Source: Antarctobacter heliothermus
GTDB lineage: Bacteria; Pseudomonadota; Alphaproteobacteria; Rhodobacterales; Rhodobacteraceae
Assembly (NCBI RefSeq): GCF_900188425.1
Contig: NZ_FZON01000005.1
Location: 62,001-126,000 of the forward strand
Length of the DNA: 64,000 nucleotides
Direction: 5' to 3'
The position numbers were made by a program, and so were the translations under genes. The notes below the pieces were generated by a model that made no database searches, was not told the DNA's origin, and worked only from the letters and a program-made list of their open reading frames with translations. The number at the start of each line of letters is the position of its first letter. Within the stretch, counting starts at the first letter, position 1. Below, in pieces: positions 55,088 to 63,512 of the stretch.

Positions 55088-56335
55088 ATGCATGAACTGC
55101 TGTGCGAGTTGCGCAACCTCAGCTGGTTCGATGCGACCAAGCCGGTATACCCGTGTGACCTGTCGCAGGCCGGGCAGGACAGCGCGGCCCTGCGCCGGGC
55201 GTTGCGGTGCAACGGCGATGGCCAATTGACCCTGCACAGCTTTTTGCGTGGCGGCGCGGCCCTGCGCGGTGGTGGGCCAGTACTGTCAGCGCTTTGGGAC
55301 ACGGACCACATGGTTGCGCGCAACAAGAGCGGCGCAGATGACTGGCCGTCTGAGTTGGCTCCGATGTCGGATTGGTCACGCTGGTGCGCAGAGCACAGCC
55401 GCGCCGGGCTGCGCCTGCCTTGGGGGGCGGTGCGCACCACGCAGGATCCCAGCCTGAGCGATCGTGCCGAGGCGCTGCACCAGACACAGGCGGCGCGCCC
55501 GTTTCACAACGCGGCACTGGTGGCGCTGGCGCGCGGGGCGGGGATGGCGGCGGGGCTGCCGGGCCCGGGGCTCTGGACCGGGTCGCGCGTCTTTGCGCTG
55601 ATGGCCGAGGCAGAGTCGCTGGCCCGTCGTTTCGCCCGGATGCAGGCCGCGCGGCCAGACCGAATGCCGCGTCCGGCTGTGACGGCGGCGCAAATGACGG
55701 TCTGGCTGGCCAACGAAGAGGGCCGAAAGGGGCGCAATGGGGATGTCTACCGCGCTGCCGCTGACGAACTGGCCATCGCCGCGCCCAATCTGCTGCATTG
55801 GGTCAGTCGCGCCAACCGGGCCCGCCGGGGACCGCAACGCTTTGACGTCAGCCTGTTTTTGCCGCTGGCGGGGCCAGAGCGACAGCATCTGACCCCATCG
55901 GACCTTGCTGCCCATGCCATCGTAGCGGGGGCATTGGCGACGTTGTTGAAGGCGGTTTTTGACACCTCTCCCCGGACGCAGCTACAGGCGGTGGGCAATA
56001 ACGGCCCGGCCTTGGCGCTAGAGGATCAGGTAGACCGGCTGGCGGCCAACGTGGCCCTGATGCGCTGTGTGACCGGGGGGTATTTCCCGGCCGAGAACAT
56101 ACAGGATCTGCGTTTGGGGCAGGCCATCGCTCTGCATCTTCTGCGCGACCGAATGGAAACCGACAACCGCAGCGCCGGACTTGCCTTTCGTGATTTCGAC
56201 GGGCGCAGCCTGCGGGTGCAGGCGCATCCCAGACGCTTTGGGCGCGGGTTGGCGGAACTGCGTCGTGACGCGGTGCCGATTGCCTGGCCACAAGAGGCAT
56301 GCCACCCGGCGGCGCACCTGACGGCGGTCAGTTGA
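55088..56335 (+). CDS. Vanadium-bromoperoxidase-like protein, altered active-site motifs (C-terminal part of a split gene)
   Basis: A 415-residue protein. By eye it follows vanadium bromoperoxidases in order: GQLTLHSFLRGGAALRG, MSDWSRWCAEHSRAGLRLP, PFHNAALVALARGAGM, then LTPSDLAAHAIVAG/ALATLLKAV where the family has PSGHATQNGAFATVLKAL, and DRLAANVALMRCVTGGYFPA where it has KLAVNVAFGRQMLGIHYRFD. So the PSGH loop is stretched by three residues, the second vanadate-site His is Tyr, and no KxxxxxxxRP Lys is evident. Haloperoxidase activity is doubtful. It is in frame with the fragment at 54860-55081, separated by TGA. It ends six bases from the convergent DUF1194 gene. Confidence 0.6.
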   Translation: MHELLCELRNLSWFDATKPVYPCDLSQAGQDSAALRRALRCNGDGQLTLHSFLRGGAALRGGGPVLSALWDTDHMVARNKSGADDWPSELAPMSDWSRWCAEHSRAGLRLPWGAVRTTQDPSLSDRAEALHQTQAARPFHNAALVALARGAGMAAGLPGPGLWTGSRVFALMAEAESLARRFARMQAARPDRMPRPAVTAAQMTVWLANEEGRKGRNGDVYRAAADELAIAAPNLLHWVSRANRARRGPQRFDVSLFLPLAGPERQHLTPSDLAAHAIVAGALATLLKAVFDTSPRTQLQAVGNNGPALALEDQVDRLAANVALMRCVTGGYFPAENIQDLRLGQAIALHLLRDRMETDNRSAGLAFRDFDGRSLRVQAHPRRFGRGLAELRRDAVPIAWPQEACHPAAHLTAVS

Positions 56336-56341
56336 CCGCCG

Positions 56342-57035
56342 TCAACGCCTGGCGACGGTGCGGGCGGGCAGGGTGCCCGAGATTTCGAGGATCAGCTTGC
56401 GCTTGACGGCTTCGGCGAACGTGGCGCGGGTCTCTGCCGTCACGACAAAAGCGCCGGGGCCGCCTATGATCATCTGCTCATAGCGCGCCTCCAGCCCGCC
56501 ATGCGCGCGCCCCGGATCATCAGGGCGCAGGATCGGCAGGGCGTTGATCGTGACGCCGGCGGCCAGCACTTGCGCGCGGGCCTCTGCGATAGAGGGCCCG
56601 GTGTAGGAGTTGACACTGTCGCCGGAAAAATCGATCACCCTGCGCCATCCGGTGAATTCATTTGTATCCATCAGGCGCAACGCCTCGACCAGGGCTGCGC
56701 CAATCGCATTGCGCCCATAGGCTTGTCGCGGCTTTGCGGTCAGGGTGGCGGCAAAACCGGCTGCGGCCTCGGGGCCGTCGATCAGCGTCCAGTCGGCGAC
56801 GACCGCCTGATTGACAGCCCATTCCACGTAGATGACCGCAATGCTGCCATAGGCGGTGTTGGCCACGGCGGCCAACACGTCGGGATCGGTGATGGCGGCG
56901 GCATAGCCCTGGCGCTGAAAGGCAATTTCGCGCTGGTCGATGCTGCCCGAGGCATCGGCCAGCAACACCAGTTCAAGGTCCGTGTCCTGGGCCACGGCCG
57001 CCCCGGCCCAGACCGAATAGGATCATCCAGCGCAT
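56342..57035 (-). CDS. DUF1194 (von Willebrand A-like) secreted protein with a frameshift in the signal peptide
   Basis: The main frame (from a GTG at 56995) reads AQDTDLELVLLADASGSIDQ, the VWA MIDAS start (DxSxS), and continues with EFTGWRRVIDFSGDSVNSY and INALPILRPDD, typical of DUF1194. The proper start appears to be the ATG at 57035, behind a perfect AAGGAG site, encoding MRWMILFGLG; that frame joins the VWA frame only if one base is removed within the GC run at about 56997-57008, giving a signal peptide ending AAVA-QD. So this copy has a one-base shift, either a real mutation or a sequencing error. Function of the family is unknown. Confidence 0.78.
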
Positions 57036-57157
57036 CACAATCTCCTTTTGATCCAACATTAGCACGTCGGAGCGCTGCGCCCATATTGATGCGGGTCATG
57101 GCGCGAATGTGAATGCGGTGGCACACTTTGTGGGTCTTGGAACAGGAGGACACGTTC

Positions 57158-57556
57158 ATGATCACCCGCCTTGCCGCGCTTTTACTTTTGGCTGCACCTG
57201 CCTATGCGCAGGATGCGGACATTGGCCGTTCGCACTACTTTACCCATTGCGCCACCTGTCATGGACTGGAGGGCAGCGGCGACGGGCCGATGGCCGGGGT
57301 TCTGACGATTCAGCCGACCGACCTGACTGAATTGTCCATTCGCAACGGCGGCGTTTTTCCCATGGTCCGGGTGGTTGAACGCATTGACGGGCGCGATCCG
57401 CTGGTGGCGCATGGCTCGCCCATGCCGGTCTACGGCGGCTATTTCGAAGGCAGCTTTGACGTGCCAATGAAAGCGCCGTCGGGACAGCCGATCCTGACCT
57501 CGCTGCCGGTCGTTGATCTGGTGGCGTACCTGCGTGAGATCCAGCGGATCGAGTGA
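57158..57556 (+). CDS. Small periplasmic c-type cytochrome
   Basis: A 132-residue protein with a signal peptide (MITRLAALLLLAAPAYAQD). One haem-binding CATCHG lies at about 32-37 and a later methionine (SPMPVYGG, about 90) is a likely axial ligand. The overall look is class I cytochrome c as found in electron-transfer chains or as a small enzyme subunit; the partner is unknown. The ATG has AGGAGG seven bases upstream. It ends one base from the convergent lipoprotein gene and is divergent from the DUF1194 gene. Confidence 0.88.
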   Translation: MITRLAALLLLAAPAYAQDADIGRSHYFTHCATCHGLEGSGDGPMAGVLTIQPTDLTELSIRNGGVFPMVRVVERIDGRDPLVAHGSPMPVYGGYFEGSFDVPMKAPSGQPILTSLPVVDLVAYLREIQRIE

Positions 57557-57557
57557 G

Positions 57558-58247
57558 TCAGGCGCGGCAGATGCCATCGGTCTGCACATCTTTCCACGGC
57601 AGCACGACCGTTGGTCGATCGATGGCCCTGTCCAGTCGGTCAACCGGCATGTACTTCCCGATCATGCCGCGCAGCCGAGAGGTGCGCGGCGCGTTCGGGT
57701 CCAGCAGGCGGCAGCAGACATATTCCTCGACGATACTGCCCTGTTGTTCATAGCCGAACTCCAGAAAATCGCGGGCCTGCTCTGTGTCGAACAGGTAGGG
57801 GTCCTTGCTGTTGGCGTGTTCACGCGCGGCCTTGATCGGGTGGTATCCGGTCAGCTTGCGGTTTTGCCACTGCCAGACATGGGTGGCCTCATGGGCAAGG
57901 AGCATGGCGTCGAACAGGTCGATCCGATCCGGGTAGCCCTTCAGCATGTCGGCGCGGTAGATGTCGTCGCGCAACAGAACCTTGTTGAACAGCACCGTCG
58001 CGGCGGGCGAGACGGTGATGGTTTGCGCCGTGGCGATGGGCGGCCAGATTCGTTCCTGACAAGTGGTGCGCGGGCGGACGGGGATCTCATATGTGACCGA
58101 CCCTGCGGGGTTGCCGTCGATCAGGCGGATTTTTCGAGGGTCGAGATCGTCACCGTGAAAGGCCCGCAGAAATTCGGTCTCATTCGGCGTCAGGGGACGA
58201 CCGCAGGCGGTGAGGATCAGCAGGAGGAGCAGGGCGAAGCGGCGCAT
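57558..58247 (-). CDS. Lipoprotein with a zincin-like HEXXH motif, unknown function
   Basis: A 229-residue protein. The signal peptide ends in a lipobox (LLLLILTAC, Cys about 15). The mature part contains LLAHEATHVWQWQNRKLTGY at about 130-150, an HEXXH zinc-binding motif followed by the Trp-Gln-Trp-Gln usually seen in DUF4157-like putative metallopeptidases. A later EEYVCCRLLDP supplies a possible third ligand (Glu) and a Cys pair. Peptidase activity is inferred from the motif only. I chose the ATG giving MRRFALLL; a longer frame lacks a good start. It stands alone, with a palindrome upstream. Confidence 0.7.
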   Translation of the reverse strand: MRRFALLLLLILTACGRPLTPNETEFLRAFHGDDLDPRKIRLIDGNPAGSVTYEIPVRPRTTCQERIWPPIATAQTITVSPAATVLFNKVLLRDDIYRADMLKGYPDRIDLFDAMLLAHEATHVWQWQNRKLTGYHPIKAAREHANSKDPYLFDTEQARDFLEFGYEQQGSIVEEYVCCRLLDPNAPRTSRLRGMIGKYMPVDRLDRAIDRPTVVLPWKDVQTDGICRA

Positions 58248-58294
58248 GAGAAAACTGTGGCCGGGGCCGGGGCGCTTGGCAAGGGGGCTGAGGG

Positions 58295-58312
58295 CTGTCC
58301 ACGCGTGGACAG
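58295..58312. promoter_or_regulatory. Perfect 18-base palindrome upstream of the zincin-like lipoprotein gene
   Basis: CTGTCCACGCGTGGACAG reads the same on both strands. It lies 47 bases before the lipoprotein start codon, in the place of an operator. No regulator can be named. The rest of the 262-base gap (58248-58509) shows no gene. Confidence 0.4.
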
Positions 58313-58509
58313 ATCCGGCCGCACGCAAAATCAAAGGGTTACAGAGACGTTTTTACGTTCCGTTAGGAAATGGCGGCTTTGAGGGAGGGCGTTTGCGGAC
58401 ACGTCATACGCCCATTTTGACGGCGGCCATGGCGGCGCGCACACCCTGCTGGCACAGTCGCGGCCTCTCATCAGGGCCGCAGGGGACTGCGCCAGTCAGG
58501 TTTGGCGGA

Positions 58510-58707
58510 TCAGGTGGCGTGGGGGGCCTTGCCGCCCGGTTTGCCGGAGGGCTTACCGCCCGATTTGCCCGACAGTTTGTTGCCGACGGCTTTGCCAGCG
58601 ATCACCGTTTCCTTGCCGGTGTTGCTATTGGCGGTGGCCAGCACCTTGACCTTTTCCTTCTTGGGCTTTTTCGTTTCGCGGTTTCCGCGGTTCTTTTCCT
58701 TGGACAT
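58510..58707 (-). CDS. Small lysine-rich protein of unknown function
   Basis: A 65-residue protein, very basic (KKPKKEKVKVLATAN near the start) with a Gly/Ser/Lys/Pro-rich tail (GKSGGKPSGKPGGKAP). No membrane segment. The AGAGGAAG ribosome site before the ATG and the strongly non-random composition support it as real. It may bind nucleic acid through its charge; that is a guess. It stands between the zincin-like lipoprotein gene and the HrgA-like gene, all on the same strand but with gaps over 200 bases. Confidence 0.6.
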   Translation of the reverse strand: MSKEKNRGNRETKKPKKEKVKVLATANSNTGKETVIAGKAVGNKLSGKSGGKPSGKPGGKAPHAT

Positions 58708-58911
58708 GGGTCTTCCTCTTTCGACACGAACCGGCCTGCGGGCCGGTGATTGGGACGCTCAGAGGGGGCAGGGTTGCCTGACATGGAGCAGGGCGATGAC
58801 ACCGGTGAGGCATCTTGCGAGATGCACCTATGCATGTGTGGTGTCTTTGGTGGCGCACAAGGCGGGGAGCGGTGGGGGATGAAAATATTGTTTGTGGGGA
58901 GGGTGGGGGTT

Positions 58912-58929
58912 GCCGGGCTGAAGCCCGGC
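58912..58929. repeat. REP-like palindromic unit
   Basis: GCCGGGCT-GA-AGCCCGGC forms an eight-base-pair stem with a two-base loop and is followed by CTACGGG. Units of this look recur in intergenic DNA of many GC-rich proteobacteria; here only one copy was noticed. The 270-base gap around it (58708-58977) holds no visible gene. Confidence 0.5.
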
Positions 58930-58977
58930 CTACGGGCTGGCGGGGTGAACCCTGCGCTACGATTCAGATTGCGCGGC

Positions 58978-59925
58978 TCAGGCGACCCAATCCGCGGATC
59001 GGGTATCACCTGTTTGATAAAACCTGCGCACATTCCCGATGAAGTTCAAAAAGTCACCATTTTCCAAAGCTAGTCGATTCATGCTCCCCCAATCTACATC
59101 GGCTCGCTCTCTAGCGGGAAGCAGTATCTGGCTTTCTGACAAATTTTCCGAATCAAGACGAATTACACGGATGCCATGTAGTCCCGACAGCATCCGTAGC
59201 TCATCTAAAGTCTTCTCGCCTTGTATTTCGGCGGCTACAAGATAGCCAAGGTTGGACCAAGATGAGTTGCTCACAGCCTGAAAATACGACTCGCGAACAT
59301 TTGATGAGTTCAGCCTTAGTTTAACCTCAAACGACCATAGTTTCGATTTTTTGTCTGAGTACTCCTTTGCGCAATCGACTATTTCCCGATGCCAAGTTGA
59401 GCTCAAATCTTGCATTCCAACCAGATCCGGAAATAGCCATTGGTTGCCGCCTTTTCCTCTGGAATTGGACGATCGGCGTTCGTCAATTCTCATGGCATAG
59501 ACGGAAAGTTCGGATTGGGCAAAGGACTTTAATAGAGGGTATAAGGATGCTTCGTTTAAGTCGAACCCTTGTATATCTGTTTGAGCCGGGGTGCCTTGAA
59601 GATCAGGCGCGGTCTCTACCTCTTCTTCCTCGGAAAGGTTGCTGAGGAAGTATTTTCGCGGCCTGCCTTCCGTCGTCTTGATTCTGGAATCGTTCCTTTG
59701 CAAAAATTTTCTGCGTGCGCCAATTTCGGCAACGATTTGTTGTACCATCGCATCTTGAGTGTCTAGCGGAGCGACTACAGCTCTACTTTTCAACCTTTTT
59801 TGCTCAACGGCTTCTGGGTATTTCTCAACTATCCTTAATGCAATCTCCCGGGCTGTAAGGCGAGTGCCGATATTTTCTAAGAGAATCTCTGGTAGGAATT
59901 TACCAATACTAAACTTCTTGCTCAA
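58978..59925 (-). CDS. HrgA/COG2958-type protein: winged helix plus nuclease-like domain
   Basis: A 315-residue protein. The N-terminal 90 residues look like a HARE/winged-helix domain (IGTRLTAREIALRIVEKYPE). The C-terminal half has YAMRIDERRSSNSRGKGGNQ, then WLFPDLVGMQDLSS and KLWSFEVKLRLNSSNVRESY, the D...ExK arrangement of a PD-(D/E)XK-like nuclease, as in the COG2958/HrgA family known from restriction loci. Base composition is clearly more AT-rich than its neighbours, a sign of transfer. The start is TTG overlapping the parE stop (TTGA). No methyltransferase gene is adjacent. Nuclease activity is inferred. Confidence 0.72.
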   Translation of the reverse strand: MSKKFSIGKFLPEILLENIGTRLTAREIALRIVEKYPEAVEQKRLKSRAVVAPLDTQDAMVQQIVAEIGARRKFLQRNDSRIKTTEGRPRKYFLSNLSEEEEVETAPDLQGTPAQTDIQGFDLNEASLYPLLKSFAQSELSVYAMRIDERRSSNSRGKGGNQWLFPDLVGMQDLSSTWHREIVDCAKEYSDKKSKLWSFEVKLRLNSSNVRESYFQAVSNSSWSNLGYLVAAEIQGEKTLDELRMLSGLHGIRVIRLDSENLSESQILLPARERADVDWGSMNRLALENGDFLNFIGNVRRFYQTGDTRSADWVA

Positions 59926-61880
59926 ACATCCAACTCCTCCACAAACCTAGCGTTCTCCTGAATATACTGAAAGCGCAGTTCCGGTTTCTTGCCCATCAGG
60001 CGCTCCACCAGATCGCTGGTCTCACCCGGTTCATCCTCGTCAATGGTCACGCGGATCAGTGTCCGTGAGGCCGGGTCCATCGTGGTTTCTTTCAGGTCCT
60101 TGGCGTCCATTTCGCCCAGACCCTTGAAGCGCTGGACGTCGATTTTACCCTTGCCGCCCAGACCCTTGGCCATTGCGGCCTCCTTGGCCGCGTCGTCAGC
60201 CACGTACAGGCGCTTGGCCCCCTGCGTCAGCCGGTACAGCGGCGGGCAGGCCAGGTAGAGATGCCCCTGATCAATCAGCGGGCGCATCTGGGTGTAGAAA
60301 AACGTCATCAACAGCGCCGCGATATGCGCGCCGTCCACGTCCGCGTCGGTCATGATGATAACCTTTTCGTAACGCAGGTCATCGATGTTGAACTTGGTGC
60401 CAAGGCTGACGCCAAGCGCCTCACACAGGTCACGGATTTCGGCGTTGGAGGTCAGTTTGTTGGACGCCGCCCCCAGCACGTTCAGGATCTTGCCCTTGAG
60501 CGGCAACAGCGCCTGCGTCTCGCGGAAGCGCGCGCCTTTGGCCGATCCCCCGGCCGAGTCGCCCTCGACGATGAAAATCTCTGTGCCTTCGCGATTCTTG
60601 TTGGTGCAATCGGTCAGTTTGCCCGGCAGGCGCAGTTTCTTGGTGGCGGATTTGCGGGCGGTTTCCTTTTCCTGCCGACGGCGCAGACGCTCCTCGGCGC
60701 GCAGCACGAGGAAATCGAGGATCGCGCCGGCGGATTTTGTGTCTGATGCCAACCAGTTATCGAAATGGTCGCGGACGGCGTTTTCAACCAGGCGCTGCGC
60801 CTCTGTGGTGGCAAGGCGGTCCTTGGTCTGGCCGACGAATTCCGGTTCGCGGATGAAACAGGACACCAGCGCGCAGCCCCCGGCCAGCAGGTCGTCGCGG
60901 GTGATTTGCGCGGCTTTCCGGTTGCTGACCAGTTCTCCATAGGCGCGGATGCCCTTGAGAATCGCGGCCCAGAAACCGGCCTCATGGGTGCCGCCCTCTG
61001 GCGTGGGGACGGTGTTACAGTAGGACTGGATGAACCCGTCGCGCGCGGGGGTCCAGTTGATGGCCCATTCCACCTTGCCGGGTGTGTTGAACTTCTCCTT
61101 GAAATCGACGGTTCCGGCAAAGGGCTTTTCGGCGTAGGTGCTTGATTTCCCCAAGGTTTCGGTCAGGTAGTCCGCCAATCCGCCGGGAAAGTGAAACGTG
61201 GACTCCTGCGGGGTTTCGCCGTCGTCGATTTCCGATTTCCAGCGGATTTCGACCCCGGAGAACAGATAGCCCTTGGAGCGGACCATCTTGAACATGCGGG
61301 CGGGTTTGAACCTGTGATGGCCAAAGATCTGTTCATCGGCGTGAAAGGTGACGGTGGTGCCGCGCCGGTTCGGGGCCTGACCGACCTTGGCGACCGGGCC
61401 AAGGGGAATGCCGCGGGAAAACCGCTGTTCATACAGTTCCTTGTTGCGGGCGACCTGGACCACCATGGAATCCGACAGCGCATTGACGACGGACGCGCCG
61501 ACGCCATGCAGACCGCCGGAGGTTTCATAGGCGTCACCAGAGAATTTGCCGCCCGCGTGCAGGGTACACAGGATCACCTCCAGCGCAGATTTGCCGGGGA
61601 ACTTGGGGTGCGGATCAATCGGGATGCCGCGCCCGTTGTCCTTGATTTCAATGGAGTAATCGGCCAGCAGGGCGACCTCGATCCGATTGGCATGACCGGC
61701 GACGGCCTCATCCATGGAGTTGTCGAGCACCTCGGCGACGAGGTGATGCAGGGCGCGCTCATCGGTGCCGCCGATATACATGCCGGGGCGTTTGCGGACG
61801 GGTTCCAGCCCCTCCAGCACCTCGATGGAGGAGGCGTCATAGGCGGGCGCTTCGGTCGCTTTGAGGAGGTCGTCTGCCAT
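59922..61880 (-). CDS. parE: DNA topoisomerase IV subunit B
   Basis: ATPase subunit of topoisomerase IV, which unlinks daughter chromosomes. The 652-residue protein has the GHKL ATPase (VRKRPGMYIGGTDERALHHL, LDNSMDEA, DNGRGIPID, GGLHGVGASVVNALS) and the TOPRIM domain (FIVEGDSAGGSAKGAR, IMTDADVDGAHIAALL, then PPLYRLTQGAKRLY). The length and the C-terminal ending favour ParE over GyrB. I placed the start at the ATG giving MADDLLKATEAP; the longer frame upstream is proline-rich noise. The HrgA-like gene overlaps its stop codon. Confidence 0.95.
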   Translation of the reverse strand: MADDLLKATEAPAYDASSIEVLEGLEPVRKRPGMYIGGTDERALHHLVAEVLDNSMDEAVAGHANRIEVALLADYSIEIKDNGRGIPIDPHPKFPGKSALEVILCTLHAGGKFSGDAYETSGGLHGVGASVVNALSDSMVVQVARNKELYEQRFSRGIPLGPVAKVGQAPNRRGTTVTFHADEQIFGHHRFKPARMFKMVRSKGYLFSGVEIRWKSEIDDGETPQESTFHFPGGLADYLTETLGKSSTYAEKPFAGTVDFKEKFNTPGKVEWAINWTPARDGFIQSYCNTVPTPEGGTHEAGFWAAILKGIRAYGELVSNRKAAQITRDDLLAGGCALVSCFIREPEFVGQTKDRLATTEAQRLVENAVRDHFDNWLASDTKSAGAILDFLVLRAEERLRRRQEKETARKSATKKLRLPGKLTDCTNKNREGTEIFIVEGDSAGGSAKGARFRETQALLPLKGKILNVLGAASNKLTSNAEIRDLCEALGVSLGTKFNIDDLRYEKVIIMTDADVDGAHIAALLMTFFYTQMRPLIDQGHLYLACPPLYRLTQGAKRLYVADDAAKEAAMAKGLGGKGKIDVQRFKGLGEMDAKDLKETTMDPASRTLIRVTIDEDEPGETSDLVERLMGKKPELRFQYIQENARFVEELDV

Positions 61881-62055
61881 GTGTGTGCTCGGTTTGTTCT
61901 GATTGTTGAGGGGCAGTATGGCAGAGCGCGCGGGGGGCGAAAAGGGGCAGGCACGAGGGATGTCCGGGGGATGTGCCTGTGGTGTGCGGGTGAGGGCGGT
62001 CAGCGGTCGCGGGTCAGGACGGGGACGAGGCGCGTTGCGCGGTTGGGGCAGGGGG

Positions 62056-62532
62056 TTACGCGGCAGGGATATATTCAAGGGTTGAGGCCGCGGGGTGGAC
62101 GGATGGGTGATCCAGTCTGGAGATCTCTTGCCATCCGGCGTCAAGCTGCGGGAAATACGCGTCGGCGTCTTCGACCTCTATATCCACCTCGGTGATCAAC
62201 AACCGATGCGCCAGCGGCAGCATGGCCTCGTAAATTCTTTGCCCGCCGATGCCATACACTCGGAAATAGCCAAGCGATTGCGCCAGTGCGATGCCCTCTT
62301 CGACGGAGGAGACCACATGCTCGGTCAACCCCTTGTCGCGGGAGACGACGATGTTCAGGCGTTTGGGAAGCGGCTTGAACGGCAGGCTGTCCCACGTCCG
62401 GCGGCCCATGATCAGCCCGCCGCCCAGCGTCTCGCGTTTGAACATCGCGAGGTCTTCGGGGATGTGCCACGGGATGCCGCCGTCTTTGCCGATTGCGCGG
62501 TTGCGGTCGTGGGCGGCAATGAGGGTGATCAT
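62056..62532 (-). CDS. folA: Dihydrofolate reductase
   Basis: Reduces dihydrofolate to tetrahydrofolate with NADPH. The 158-residue protein has ITLIAAHDRNRAIGKDGGIP, WHIPEDLAMFKRETLGGGLI with the catalytic acidic residue, MGRRTWDSLP, and VYGIGGQRIYEAML. It lies 11 bases after thyA on the same strand, the usual thyA-folA pair: thymidylate synthase oxidises the folate that this enzyme regenerates. Confidence 0.97.
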   Translation of the reverse strand: MITLIAAHDRNRAIGKDGGIPWHIPEDLAMFKRETLGGGLIMGRRTWDSLPFKPLPKRLNIVVSRDKGLTEHVVSSVEEGIALAQSLGYFRVYGIGGQRIYEAMLPLAHRLLITEVDIEVEDADAYFPQLDAGWQEISRLDHPSVHPAASTLEYIPAA

Positions 62533-62543
62533 GTCGGGTCTCC

Positions 62544-63335
62544 TCAGACGGCCACGGGGGCCTTGATCGCGGGCAGGGGATCGTAGCCGGGAAAGGCGAA
62601 ATCCTCGTAGCGGAAGTCGAACAGGTCGGTGACGTTGCGGGTGAATTCCAACGCGGGCAGGGGCCGGGGTGTGCGTGAGAGTTGTTCGGCCACCTGATCC
62701 ATGTGGTTGGAATAGATATGCGCGTCGCCGATCGAGTGGATGAAATCACCCGGCTCATAGCCGGTGACATGGGCCAGCATCGCTTGCAGCAGCGCGTAGG
62801 AGGCGATGTTGAACGGCACCCCAAGGAACATGTCGGCGCTGCGTTGGTACAGTTGCAGGTGCAGCTTGCCACCCAGAATGCGCACCTGCCAGAGCGTGTG
62901 GCAGGGCGGCAGCGCCATGTCGGGCACATCCGCCGGGTTCCACGCCGAGACGATCAGGCGGCGTGAATCGGGCGTCTGGCGGATCTGGGTCAGCAGGGCT
63001 TCGATCTGGTCAATGGGCCCCTTGTGACCGGGCCAATGGCGCCACTGGTGGCCATAGACCGGGCCAAGGTCGCCGTTGGCGTCGGCCCATTCGTCCCAGA
63101 TGCGCACCTTGTTCTCTTGCAGGTAGCGGATGTTGGTCGAGCCAGAGAGGAACCACAGCAGTTCATGCACGATGCTGCGCAGGTGCAGTTTCTTGGTGGT
63201 GACAAGGGGAAAGCCCTCGGCCAGCGGATAGCGGATTTGCAGGCCGAAATGGCTGCGCGTGCCGGTGCCGGTGCGGTCGGTGGTGTCGTGACCGTGGTTC
63301 AACACGGTGCGGAGCGCGTCTAGGTATTGCTGCAT
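62544..63335 (-). CDS. thyA: Thymidylate synthase
   Basis: Methylates dUMP to dTMP using methylene-tetrahydrofolate. The 263-residue protein has [19 protein letters not shown] near the start, [20 protein letters not shown], the active-site Cys in [11 protein letters not shown] (about 146), [20 protein letters not shown] and the C-terminal IKAPVAV, the carboxyl end needed for activity. Length matches the E. coli enzyme. First gene of a thyA-folA unit. Confidence 0.98.
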   Translation of the reverse strand: MQQYLDALRTVLNHGHDTTDRTGTGTRSHFGLQIRYPLAEGFPLVTTKKLHLRSIVHELLWFLSGSTNIRYLQENKVRIWDEWADANGDLGPVYGHQWRHWPGHKGPIDQIEALLTQIRQTPDSRRLIVSAWNPADVPDMALPPCHTLWQVRILGGKLHLQLYQRSADMFLGVPFNIASYALLQAMLAHVTGYEPGDFIHSIGDAHIYSNHMDQVAEQLSRTPRPLPALEFTRNVTDLFDFRYEDFAFPGYDPLPAIKAPVAV

Positions 63336-63512
63336 GGGGCCTCCACAGGGGGGTCAATGTGCTTGGAATAGGGCATTTGGTGTGGCGGCGGAAGTCGGGG
63401 CTGTGGGATGATTATGCCGCACATTCCGGCGGGTGCCGCAGCCGTGATTGACTTTTCACGGCGCGCTGCGCACCCTGTGGACAAAATAAAAGACTAAACC
63501 AGAGGCAGTTTC

